From Lamellibrachia columna (taxonomy: Eukaryota; Annelida; Polychaeta; Sabellida; Siboglinidae), in the NCBI GenBank assembly GCA_963662155.1, contig OY759263.1, forward strand, positions 2,979,595 to 3,043,594: DNA of 64,000 bases. The letters are read 5' to 3'. Each line of letters opens with the position of its first letter. Positions within the stretch are counted from its first letter, which is position 1. Under the pieces are notes generated by a model. The model saw nothing but the letters and a program-made list of their open reading frames with translations, searched no databases and was not told the DNA's origin. The translations under genes and the position numbers were made by a program. Shown here piece after piece: positions 23,250 through 36,100 of this stretch.

Positions 23250-26049
23250 ATTTAACAAGATTGCCATCCCAAACAACAAGTTCCAGATGGCAAATGGACA
23301 AGGAAGCCATTGGTTTATCGACAATCCAACACTTTTAACATCTATGTGTAGCCCGCCCTTATCAAATATCTGTCAATTCTATTTTTAAACATATTCACAC
23401 TACTAGCATTAATACAATCATTTGGCAGTTTGTTCCATTCATTTATCACCCTGTGAGAAAGAGTACTTTCTCATGTCCAACCTACACTGCTCCTTAACTA
23501 ATGCTGCTTTGTATCCTGTGGTTCTACTGCCTTCTTTAAGTTTGTAGAACATATTCCTGTCAACATCCTCATAATCATTCACTATTTTAAACACTTCTAT
23601 TTGGTCTCCTCTTAGTCTCCTGGTCTCTAGTGTTGTCAAACCACGTTGTAATAAGCGACTTTCGTAACTAAGGTCTCTCAATTCTGGAATCATTTTAGTT
23701 GCTCTTCGTTTGTATTCTTTCTAGCTTGTCTGTCCTTTTTACAATATGGCCTCCATGCTTGAATACAATATTCCAAATGTGGTCTAACTATTGCTTTGTA
23801 CAGGGGTACAATTAGCTGTTTCTCTTTATACATGATAGTTCTCCTAATTAGCCCTAGAATTTGATTTCCTTTCGAAGCAGCAATCCCACATTGCTCTGAA
23901 ACTTTCGTGTTAGCACTAAATGTTACTCCTAAGTCGTTTTCTTGTGTGGTTCTACCTAGTACAGCATCTCCCATTATACATTCTTTGTCCATGTTTCCAT
24001 GTCCTATGTGTATACATTTACACTTCCCAAAATTTAATAGCATTTGCCATTTTTCTGACCATTTAACTAATTTATCTAGATCATCCTGTAAACTTTGTTT
24101 ATCTGTATCATTAGTAACCTTTCTGAATACTTTTGTGTCATCTGCAATTTTCAGTACTTTGCTAGATATGTCATCTTCCAAATCATTTATATACATTAAA
24201 AACAGTATAGGGCCTAATACTGATCCCTGTGGTACCCCACTCAAAACAGATTTCCAGTTTGAAATCTCACCATCTACTATTACTCTCTGTTTTCTTTGTG
24301 TAAGCCACTTTTCTATCCAGTTGATTACATCATTACCTATGCCATGGGCTTTTAGTTTAAGTAACAATCTTTGATGTGGCACTTTATCGAAAGCTTTCTG
24401 AAAATCTAAGTAGACAGCATCCACTGGTGACCCGTCATCTACCCGCTTTGTAATTTCTTCAAAAAAACATAAGAGATTGGTTAGATATGACCTTGTTTTT
24501 AGGAACCCATGTCGAGATGTATTTATTAATTTATGTTTTACAAGGAATTCCACCATGTGGTCTCTAATTAATGTTTCAAGTAATTTACATACAACTGATT
24601 TTAAACTCACTGGTCTGTAGTTTTCTGGCTTGTTCCTCGATCCCTTCTTAAATAGCGGCATAATGTTTGCCTCTTTCCATTCTGAAGGAACTATTCCTTC
24701 TTCTAGTGACAAGTTAAATAATTTTGCAAGTGGTGTACTAATTTGCTCAACAATTTCCTTAAGCAGTTTTGGTGGTATCCCATCAACTCCAGGTGATTTA
24801 TTATCTTTCATCTTCTTAATTTTCTTTGCTATCATTTCAGGAGTTACCAATAACTGCCCTAAATGTTCTGATATATTGCCCTCAAATTTAGTAAATGGAA
24901 CTGGAAGTGAGCTGATATCTTCTGTGGTAAAAACTGAACTGAAATACTCATTCAGGACCTCTGCCATTTGAAACCCTTCTGAAATTATGTTTCCTCTGTT
25001 GTTTTCCAGTGGTCCGGCCTTATCTTGACCTTTCTGTTTACTCCTTATATAAGCATAGAAACTCTTGCTGTAATTTTTTATATTACCAGCCAATTTTTTT
25101 TCAAAGGTTCTTTTAGATTTTCTAATTTCAGTTGTAGCTAGGTTAAGTGCCTCTTTGTAATTTGCATAGTCTCCATCCTTTCTGGTACGCCTATAAACCC
25201 TCCACATAGTTTGCTTAAAAACTATATTTCTAATAGCTTCTTTTGACAAGTGTTTCTTTCTAGACCGTTTTCCTTGTTTTTTCAAGGGAACAAATTTATC
25301 GATGATACTCTCAATTTCATATTTTAGAATATTCCAACATTCACTTGCAGTCTTATTCATCAGCATGTTATTCCAATCTAGCTTTGCTAAGTATTTTCTC
25401 ATATCTTTGTAGTTACCTTTGTGGAAGTTTCTCCTATATGTTTTATTAATTTTTACTTTCTGATTTTACATTGATGTCAAAATGTATTTGATTGTCACTG
25501 TTACCCAATGGTTCATGTATTTTTACATTGTCCACTAATTCTTTTTGTGATGATAAAACTATATCTAATACATTTTCTCCCCTGGTTGGTTCTAGCACGT
25601 GCTGAGTAAGGAAGCTCTCCTGAATTAAAAATAGAAATTATTGGTCCTCACCCCCTGTACTATCTAGAGATTTCCATTGTATGTGTCCATGGTTAAAATC
25701 TCTCATTATGATACATTCCCCTTTACTAACTTCCTTTATAGCATTTTGTATTTTCGTGTTATCCTCTTCATTTATGTTTGGACTTCTAAACTAATCCAAT
25801 AGTTAATTTTTAATTTCCTGAAACTATTTTGCACCAAACAGCTTCATCGTAATCTGCTTCGCTTTCTAATTTTATTTCATAAGCCTGAATAGATTCTTTA
25901 ACATATAAAATAACTCCCCCTCCCCTTCTTCCTATTCGATCTCTCCTGAACATTACATATCCTGTCAATCCTAATTCAGCATCTGTTATGTCTGTGTTGG
26001 CCCATGATTCGGTATTACCAATTATGTGAGGGTCAATATCTTCTACCAT
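23250..26049 (-). pseudogene. CR1/jockey-like LINE copy B: endonuclease remnant and long RT frame
   Basis: Minus strand. Endonuclease part at 26049-25810: DIDPHIIGNTESWANTDI, GYVMFRRDRIGRRGGGVILY. A decayed stretch follows to 25420. A 570-codon open frame then runs 25402-23690: linker ALNLATTEIRKSKRTFEKKL, and RT blocks KKMKDNKSPGVDGIPPKLL, PENYRPVSLKSVVCKLLE, FQKAFDKVPHQRLL, SGVPQGSVLGPILFLMYIND and VLKIADDTKVF (A-D-D intact, preceding Phe changed to Ile). After a frameshift near 23690 the tail continues as IPELRDLSYESRLLQRGLTT to 23439. The 3' UTR ends in the family tail at about 23250. The long RT frame shows this copy is younger than A but the endonuclease is dead. Confidence 0.9.
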
Positions 26050-26051
26050 AA

Positions 26052-26484
26052 TGTTTAATTTTAGAACTAGAGGACATGAGGTAACATTGGTAAAGGATCA
26101 GTGTAGATCGGATATCAAGAAGTACTCGTTCTCGCAGAGGACAATCAATGAATGGAACAAACTACCTACAGGTTGTGTAACTGCTTAGCAGCGTGAATAT
26201 GTTTAAAAACAAGGTTGACACATATCTCAGGAGGGTGGGTTACACAAATGATAAATGTTGGACTCTCAATAAGCTAGTGGCTTCCTTGTCCACTTGCTAT
26301 CTAGGCCTATGCCTTGGATGGCAATCTTGTTCAATCTTGTTGTTAAATCATGTTAAATCATTTGGCATCTAGAACTTGTAGTTTTGTATGGCAATCTTGT
26401 TAAACTTTATTAAATCTTGTTAAATCACTTGCTGTCTGGATTTTTCTCTTGGGCCTTGGTATTGGATGGCAGTCTTGTTAAACT
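26052..26484 (+). pseudogene. LINE 3'-end fragment, head to head with copy B
   Basis: Plus strand: RTRGHEVTLVKDQCRSDIKK and YSFSQRTINEWNKLPTGCVT, the extreme C-terminus of the same LINE family, then its 3' UTR (ggctttccttgtccact-like) and several imperfect ggcaatcttgttaaat tail repeats. Its left end abuts the 5' end of copy B within a few bases. Confidence 0.85.
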
Positions 26485-26540
26485 ATGCACGTGACAAACA
26501 GTGTGTATTAGAACTTAACCATCTGCTACAATGTGTAACT

Positions 26541-26699
26541 GTTGACACTCCCAGACACAGCTCTTGACACTCACTGACACCAGCTCTTGACACTCCCTGA
26601 CACCAGCTCTTGACACTCCCAGACACCAGCTCTTGACACTCACTGACACCAGCTCTTGACACTCCCTGACACCAGCTCTTGACACTCCCTGACACCAGC
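26541..26699. repeat. 23-bp tandem repeat
   Basis: About seven copies of a 23-bp unit, acaccagctcttgacactcc plus ctg or cag. Confidence 0.95.
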
Positions 26700-26999
26700 T
26701 TGTGCCACTGTTCACGAGTAAGCTAAATGGCAAGGTTGGTATTCATAAAAAGATGACGGTTCAATTATAAAATAATTGTTGTTTATTAAAATACATTTGA
26801 GCAGTCACGATGTTAGAATAAATGTAGTTTACACAATATAATATGATTTATGATAAAAGTGATAAGACTTTGTATGTTTAACTGGTAAATCACTTGCATG
26901 GCAGTGATACGGCACCATTATTTAAATGTTATTATATAGTATATGATATAGTAACATCACTGTATTATTTTCAAATTCTATTCACAATTTCTTTTTCAG
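26700..26999 (+). other. upstream of the WASHC2 coding start; no promoter recognised
   Basis: AT-rich sequence ending in a good acceptor (cacaatttctttttcag) immediately before the ATG. This implies an upstream non-coding first exon, which I could not locate, so the promoter probably lies further left. Confidence 0.5.
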
Positions 27000-27134
27000 A
27001 TGAATGGGGCAGTTGAGGGAATGGACCTGGGTTCAGGCCCCCCTCGCAGTGAGGAACGCTCTTGGGAGAGGGCATGGACACTAGACGAAATGCAAAAGGG
27101 TGCCAGCCACTGGTCTTTAGCTAGTGATGCTGGG
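27000..27134 (+). CDS. WASHC2 coding exon 1
   Basis: 45 codons. ATG directly follows the acceptor tttctttttcag; the encoded MN start and WERAWTLDEMQKGASHWSLA align with the start of vertebrate FAM21, which is why this ATG is chosen. Donor gtaagt at 27135, phase 0. Confidence 0.92.
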
Positions 27135-30100
27135 GTAAGTTCTAAATATGTGTCTAAATAAAGAACCAGTACTATTCTTTTAAATAGATCTAAAACTCCC
27201 AGCACAATTGATTCAGGCCATTGCCAATCACGTTCAGTGATTTTCTAATTTGTGGTGTGTGACAAATTTAAGTAAAGGAGTGCGACCGATGTCAACAGCC
27301 TCATGCTACAGTGTCAACAGCATCATGCTACAGTGTCAACAACATCATGCTACAGTGTCAACAGCCTCATGCTACAGTGTTAACAGCTTCATTCTACAGT
27401 GTTAACAGCCTCATGCTACAGTGTTAACAGCCTCATGCTACAGTGTTAACAGCTTCATGCTACAGTGTTAACAGCCTCATGCTACAGTGTTAACAGCCTC
27501 ATGCTACAGTGTTAACAGCCTCATGCTACAGTGTTAACAACCACATGCTACAGTGTTAAAAGCCACATGCTACAATGTTAACAGCCTCATGCTACAGTGT
27601 TAACAGCTTCGTTCTACAGTGTTAACAGCCTCATGCTACAGTGTTAACAGCTTCATGCTACAGTGTTAACAGCCTCATGCTACAGTGTTAACAGCCTCAT
27701 GCTACAGTGTTAAAAGCCTCATGCTATAGTGTTAACAGCCACATGCTACAATGTTAACAGCCTCATGCTACAGTGTTAACAGCCACATGCTACAGTGTTA
27801 ACAGCCTCATGCTACAGTGTTAACAGCCTCATGCTACAGTGTTAACAGCTTCATGCTACAGTGTTAACAGCTTCATGCTACAGTGTTAACAGCCTCATGC
27901 TACAATGTTAATAGCCTCATGCTACATTGTTAACAGCCTCATGCTACAGTGTTAACAGACTCATGCTACAGTGTTAACAGCTTCATGCTACAGTGTTAAC
28001 AGCCTCATGCTACAATGTTAATAGCCTCATGCTACATTGTTAACAGCCTCAAGCTACAGTGTTAATAGCCTCATGTTACAAGGTTAAACTGTTAACAGCC
28101 TCATGCTACAGGGTTAACAGCCTCATGCTACAGTGTTAACAGCCTCATGCTACAGTGTTAACAGCTTCATGCTACAGTGTTAACAGCCTCATGCTACAGT
28201 GTTAACAGCCTCATGCTACATTGTTAACAGCCTCAAGCTACAGTGTTAATAGCCTCATGTTACAGGGTTAAACTGTTAACAGCCTCATGCTACATGGTTA
28301 ACGGCCTCATGCTACGGTGTCAACAGCCTCATGCTACAGTGTTAATCTGTTAATAGCCTCATGCTACAGGGTTAACAGCCTCATGCTACAGGGTTAAACT
28401 GTTAACAGCCTCATGCTACAGGGTTAACAGCCTCATGCTACATGGTTAACAGCTTCATGCTACAGTGTTAATAGCCTCACGCTACAGTGTTAACAGCCTC
28501 ATGCTACAGTGTTAACAGCCTCATGCTACATTGTTAACAGCCTCAAGCTACAGTGTTAACAGCCTCATTCTACATTGTTAACAGCCTCATGCTACAGTGT
28601 TAACAGCCTCATGCTACAGTGTTAACAGCCTCATGCTACGGTGTCAACAGCCGCATGCTACAGTGTCAACAGCCTCATGCTACAGTGTTAAACTGTTAAC
28701 AGCCTCAAGCTACAGGGTTAACAGCCTCATGCTACAGGGTTAACAGCCTCATGCTACAGTGTTAACAGCCTCATGCTACACAGCTACGGTGTCAACAGCC
28801 TCATGCTATGGTGTCAACAGCCTCATGCTACATTGTTAACAGCCTCAAGCTACAGGGTTAACAGCTTCATGCTACAGTGTTAACAGCCTCATGCTACAGT
28901 GTTAACAGCCTCATGCTACGGTGTCAACAGCCGCATGCTACAGTGTCAACAGCCTCATGCTACAGTGTTAAACTGTTAACAGCCTTAAGCTACAGGGTTA
29001 ACAGCCTCAAGCTACAGGGTTAACAGCCTCATGCTACAGTGTTAACAGCCTCATGCTACAGTGTTAACAGCCTCATGCTACAGTGTTAATAGCCTCATGC
29101 TACAGTGTTAATAGCCTCATGCTACAGTGTTAACAGCCTCATGCTACAGTGTTAATAGCCTCATGCTACAGTGTTAATAGCCTCATGCTACAGTGTTAAC
29201 ATCCTCATGCTACAGTGTTAATAGCCTCATGCTACAGTGTTAATAGCCTCATGCTACAGTGTTAATAGCCTCATGCTACAGTGTTAACAGCCTCATGCTA
29301 CAGTGTTAACATCCTCATGCTACAGTGTTAACATCCTCATGCTACAGTGTTAACAGCCACATGCTACAGTGTTAATAGCCTCATGCTACAGTGTTAACAG
29401 CCTCATGCTACAGTGTTAACATCCTCAAGCTACAGTGTTAACAGCCTCAAGCTACAGTGTTATATAGAGTCATGCAGACAACCTTTGCCATTTTTTCACC
29501 GAACTTTGACCAGATCCCATCAAAAATAACTTAATAGTTTACCTAATGCTTTCACTATTTTAAACCAACCTTTAAACCAACTTTATAAAATGTAGATAAA
29601 TTGCAGTCAGGGTTGTTTGATTTAAATCATTTGATTTAAATCACTCCAAAAAAAATTAAAAAATCATTCATGATTTTTTTTACTTCCGATTTTTTTAATC
29701 GCTGATTTATATGAATTTAACACAAATAATTGTTTACAAGCATCAAGATCAACAAAGTTTTGTGTGTTTTTTAATACAAAAGCACAAAGTGCACACACTT
29801 GTGTAGCTGTATTGACACCAGATAGGGTGATAGTCAAATATTTTAGGACATTGTGTATACCAGATTTAAAAAAAATTAAATAAATAAAAAAAATTAAATA
29901 AATAAAAAAATCTGATTTAAATAAAAAATCCGATTTTTTTTAATCATGATTTTTTTCAACCCTAATTGCAGTCCTTGTTAAGTTTAATTCTACATATGGA
30001 AATGTCTAACAGTGAACTCGTAATAACACTACACCTCGGTTTACAGTGTCATTGTTTGTTTAAACATTGGTTAATGTTTAAATGTTTACAGTGTCATTGT

Positions 30101-33100
30101 TTGTTTAAACATTGGTTAATGTGTTTGCAGATGTTACATTATCTTCAGGAATTCTCACACAAAATGATATCCAGAACTCATGACATACAGGAACAAATGA
30201 ATGGTTTAGTACATGAAGCCAAGGTAAGTGGCTGATTCCATTATGGTTTTGTGTGAATTTGTGTGAATTTTCTTAATGTTTACTTATTCATTTAATGAAA
30301 ATTATGCCGGCCACTCAAGGGCATAGATACAAGTCATACAACATGAAACATAGTCTTAAATGATGAAAAATATGCTGCACCTCAATGAAACCTTGTGTTG
30401 TTATAGTGTCTAAAACATCAATGGAAATATAAACCATACATATATGAAAATCATGTTGACAACAATACTTAGATGCCTTGCTTTAGAAGCTTGCGTACCG
30501 GACAACTAATACTTGATTATTTGATGATGTTAACCAGATATGTGTTTGCATTCGAGTGAGAGATGAGGAGCAATGGTCATGGTCTGTTTCAGCTGACTGG
30601 GGTTAGACTGGACAACACGGTCAATGATTTCATCATGTTGGCCAACACACAGTTTGTGGAGAATGTAAGTAATATTTTGTTGCGGTAGCATGGCGAGGTA
30701 AAGATACTTACTTAGTAGCATGGCGAGGTAAAGATACTTACTTAGTAGCATGGCGAGGTAAAGATACTTACTTAGTGGTGCATGGCGAGGTAAAGATATT
30801 TACTTAGTAGCATGGCGAGGTAAAGATACTTACTTAGTGGTGCATGGCGAGGTAAAGATACTTACTTAGTAGCATGGCGAGGTAAAGATACTTAGTAGCA
30901 TGGCGAGGTAAAGATACTTACTTAGTAGCATGGCGAGGTAAAGATACTTACTTAGTGGTGCATGGCGAGGTAAAGATACTTACTTAGTAGCATGGCGAGG
31001 TAAAGATACTTACTTAGTAGCATGGCGAGGTAAAGATACTTACTTAGTGGTGCATGGCGAGGTAAAGATACTTACTTAGTAGCATGGCGAGGTAAAGATA
31101 CTTACTTAGTGGTGCATGGCGAGGTAAAGATACTTACTTAGTAGCATGGCGAGGTAAAGATACTTACTTAGTAGCATGGCGAGGTAAAGATACTTACTTA
31201 GTAGCATGGCGAGGTAAAGATACTTACTTAGTAGCATGGCGAGGTAAAGATACTTACTTAGTGGTGCATGGCGAGGTAAAGATACTTACTTAGTAGCATG
31301 GCGAGGTAAAGATACTTAGTAGCATGGCGAGGTAAAGATACTTACTTAGTAGCATGGCGAGGTAAAGATACTTACTTAGTGGTGCATGGCGAGGTAAAGA
31401 TACTTACTTAGTAGCATGGCGAGGTAAAGATACTTACTTAGTAGCATGGCGAGGTAAAGATACTTACTTAGTAGCATGGCGAGGTAAAGATACTTACTTA
31501 GTAGCATGGCGAGGTAAAGATACTTACTTAGTGGTGCAGTGACAACTGATGTCGTGACAGTTTGTGTTGCCAGTGGTGCAGTGACAACTGATGTTGTGAC
31601 AGTTTGTGTTGCCAGTGGTGCAGTGACAACTGATGTTGTGACAGTTTGTGTTGCCAGTGGTGCAGTGCCAACTGATGTTGTGACAGTTTGTGTTGCCAGT
31701 GGTGCAGTGCCAACTGATGTTGTGACAGTTTGTGTTGCCAGTGGTGCAGTGACAACTGATGTTGTGACAGTTTGTGTTGCCAGTGGTGCAGTGACAACTG
31801 ATGTTGTGAGAGTTTGTGTTCCCAGTGGTGCAATGACAACTGATGTTGTGACAGTTTGTGTTGCCACTGGTGCAGTGACAACTGATGTTGTGACAGTTTG
31901 TGTTGCCAGTGGTGCAGTGACAACTGATGTTGTGACAGTTTGTGTTGCCAGTGGTGCAGTGACAACTGATGTTGTGACAGTTTGTGTTGCCACTGGTGCA
32001 GTGACAACTGATGTTGTGACAGTTTGTGTTGCCAGTGGTGCAGTGACAACTGATGTTGTGACAGTTTGTGTTGCCAGTGGTGCAGTGCCAACTGATGTTG
32101 TGACAGTTTGTGTTGCCAGTGGTGCAGTGCCAACTGATGTTGTGACAGTTTGTGTTGCCAGTGGTGCAGTGACAACTGATGTTGTGACAGTTTGTGTTGC
32201 CAGTGGTGCAGTGACAACTGATGTTGTGACAGTTTGTGTTGCCAGTGGTGCAGTGCCAACTGATGTTGTGACAGTTTGTGTTGCCAGTGGTGCAGTGACA
32301 ACTGATGTTGTGACAGATTGTGTTGCCAGTGGTGCAGTGACAACTGATGTTGTGACAGTTTGTGTTGCCAGTGGTGCAGTGACAACGGATGTTGTGAGAG
32401 TTTGTGTTGCCAGTGGTGCAGTGACAACGGATGTTGTGACAGTTTGTGTTGCCAGTGGTGCAGTGACAACTGATGTTGCGACAGTTTGTGTTGCCAGTGG
32501 TGCAGTGACAACTGATGTTGCGACAGTTTGTGTTGCCAGTGGTGCAGTGACAACTGATGTTGCGACAGTTTGTGTTGCCAGTGGTGCAGTGACAACTGAT
32601 GTTGCGACAGTTTGTGTTGCCAGTGGTGCAGTGACAACTGATGTTGCGACAGTTTGTGTTGCCAGTGGTGCAGTGACAACTGATGTTGTGACAGTTTGTG
32701 TTGCCAGTGGTGCAGTGACAACTGATGTTGTGACAGTTTGTGTTGCCAGTGGTGCAGTGACAACTGATGTTGTGACAGTTTGTGTTGCCAGTGGTGCAGT
32801 GACAACTGATGTTGTGACAGTTTGTGTTGCCAGTGGTGCAGTGACAACTGATGTTGCGACAGCTTGTGTTGCCAGTGGTGCAGTGACAACTGATGTTGCG
32901 ACAGTTTGTGTTGCCAGTGGTGCAGTGACAACTGATGTTGCGACAGTTTGTGTTGCCAGTGGTGCAGTGACAACTGATGTTGCGACAGTTTGTGTTGCCA
33001 GTGGTGCAGTGACAACTGATGTTGCGACAGTTTGTGTTGCCAGTGGTGCAGTGACAACTGATGTTGCGACAGTTTGTGTTGCCAGTGGTGCAGTGACAAC

Positions 33101-36100
33101 TGATGTTGCGAGAGTTTGTGTTGCCAGTGGTGCAGTGACAACTGATGTTGTGACAGTTTGTGTTGCCAGTGGTGCAGTGACAACTGATGTTGCGACAGTT
33201 TGTGTTGCCAGTGGTGCAGTGACAACTGATGTTGCGACAGTTTGTGTTGCCAGTGGTGCAGTGACAACTGATGTTGTGACAGTTTGTGTTGCCAGTGGTG
33301 CAGTGACAACTGATGTTGTGACAGTTTGTGTTGCCAGTGGTGCAGTGACAACTGATGTTGTGAGAGTTTGTGTTGCCAGTGGTGCAGTGACAACTGATGT
33401 TGTGACAGTTTGTGTTGCCAGTGGTGCAGTGACAACTGATGTTGTGACAGTTTCTGTTCCCACTGGTGCAGTGACAACTGATGTTGTGACAGTTTGTGTT
33501 CCCACTGGTGCAGTGACAACTGATGTTGTGACAGTTTCTGTTCCCACTGGTGCAGTGACAACTGATGTTGCTTGTCTTGTGCATTCAGCGGGTCTATGAG
33601 GAAGATATCAGTGAAGAAGAGGCCGGCTCGCAAGACGGCAACAAGAAAAAACTGGTAGAAATAATTACATCTTCACAGTTTCTTAGAGCACAGGATTTGA
33701 CAATGGCCTACTATGTCATTTCTTACATTTCAAACAGCTTTCTAAAAAAAGTTACTGGCCCCCCAAACAAAATTACTGGCCCAAAATATTTTATTGATTT
33801 AAAGAACCACAATTTTTTGTAATACATCACATTACAAGTCGAAGGATGTGAGTTTGTCTGTTATTTATTTTGCTGTTGGTGATTTACTTTCATGCTTTTT
33901 TCAGTCAGTATTCTGTATGGCAAGCAATGTTGCTGCAGGAATCGTTTGAGAATCATATGCCCTTTGTTTAAGCCGCAGGCGCAGCATTTCGCGTTTTGAG
34001 AACAACGGTTGCCATCGCATGCATATCAAGTTACAGCTAGTTATACTCAATAATACAACAGGCGAGCCGGACCTGATACTGTATATAACTATGACTTACA
34101 ATTGGGTTTATTTCTTTTGAATATAAACTTTTGGACTGAAATATAAGGTTACGGTTAACTTAGCTATCTCGCCTTAGCGGGTCATGGAAAGTATGTTAGG
34201 CGCTGTCGTGACACCTAGTGGACAGTCCGTGAACCAGTCGGTTTATATAAAATCGGTACGTCGAATGCGTATCACGATAGCCAATACGTATTGCGCAGAA
34301 GAAAATGATGTGATATACCGATATTATACTGGTAACATGGTGCTACCCTAGTAAAATATAGGCATCTGCAATTCACAAAAAGTCTGCACGTTGTCGCTAG
34401 TAGCGAGTTTATGCGACCTTTTTTGTGAGGCTCGTACACATCAAAGCAAAATGGCAACTATACGAAGCGACAACACCAAAATCAGATGAGATGAAGATTG
34501 TGTTGAATTGTAGCACTGGGATGGATGGCAAGAACAAGTGATTGAAACAATCACCTGTGGCTGTGACTAATAGTAATTGTAGCACTGGGATGGATGGCAA
34601 GGACAAGTGATTGAAACAATCACCTGTGGCTGTGACTAATAGTAATTGTAGCACTGGGATGGATGGCAAGAACAAGTGATTGAAACAATCACCTGTGGCT
34701 GTGGCTAATAGTAATTGTAGCACTGGGATGGATGGCAAGGACAAGTGATTGAAACAATCACCTGTGGCTGTGGCTAATAGTAATTGTAGCACTGGGATGG
34801 CAAGAACAAGTGATTGAAACAATCACCTGTGGCTGTGACTAATAGTAATTGTAGCACTGGGATGGATGGCAAGGACAAGTGATTGAAACAATCACCTGTG
34901 GCTGTGGCTAATAGTAATTGTAGCACTGGGATGGCAAGAACAAGTGATTGAAACAATCACCTGTGGCTGTGGCTAATAGTAATTGTAGCACTGGGATGGC
35001 AAGAACAAGTGATTGAAACAATCACCTGTGGCTGTGGCTAATAGTAATTGTAGCACTGGGATGGATGGCAAGAACAATTGATTGAAACAATCACCTGTGG
35101 CTGTGGCTAATAGTAATTGTAGCACTGGGATGGATGGCAAGAACAAGTGATTGAAACAATCACCTGTGGCTGTGACTAATAATAATTGTAGCACTGGGAT
35201 GGATGGCAAGGACAAGTGATTGAAACAATCACCTGTGGCTGTGGCTAATAGTAATTGTAGCACTGGGATGGATGGCAAGAACAAGTGATTGAAACAATCA
35301 CCTGTGGCTGTGGCTAATAGTAATTGTAGCACTGGGATGGATGGCAAGAACAAGTGATTGAAACAATCACCTGTGGCTGTGGCTAATAGTAATTGTAGCA
35401 CTGGGATGGATGGCAAGAACAAGTGATTGAAACAATCACCTGTGGCTGTGGCTAATAGTAATTGTAGCACTGGGATGGCAAGAACAAGTGATTGAAACAA
35501 TCACCTGTGGCTGTGGCTAATAGTAATTGTAGCACTGGGATGGCAAGAACAAGTGATTGAAACAATCACCTGTGGCTGTGGCTAATAGTAATTGTAGCAC
35601 TGGGATGGATGGCAAGAACAAGTGATTGAAACAATCACCTGTGGCTGTGGCTAATAGTAATTGTAGCACTGGGATGGATGGCAAGAACAAGTGATTGAAA
35701 CAATCACCTGTGGCTGTGACTAATAGTAATTGTAGCACTGGGATGGATGGCAAGAACAAGTGATTGAAACAATCACCTGTGGCTGTGGCTAATAGTAATT
35801 GTAGCACTGGGATGGATGGCAAGAACAAGTGATTGAAACAATCACCTGTGGCTGTGGCTAATAGTAATTGTAGCACTGGGATGGCAAGAACAAGTGATTG
35901 AAACAATCACCTGTGGCTGTGGCTAATAGTAATTGTAGCACTGGGATGGATGGCAAGAACAAGTGATTGAAACAATCACCTGTGGCTGTGGCTAATAGTA
36001 ATTGTAGCACTGGGATGGATGGCAAGAACAAGTGATTGAAACAATCACCTGTGGCTGTGGCTAATAGTAATTGTAGCACTGGGATGGCAAGAACAAGTGA

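Noticed and set aside
31376..33633. Overlapping ~690-720-codon frames on both strands (Val/Thr/Ala-, His/Gln- and Cys/Asn-rich)
   Set aside because: Four frames are open simultaneously because the 42-bp unit is a multiple of three and lacks stops. This is expected for a repeat and not for a gene.
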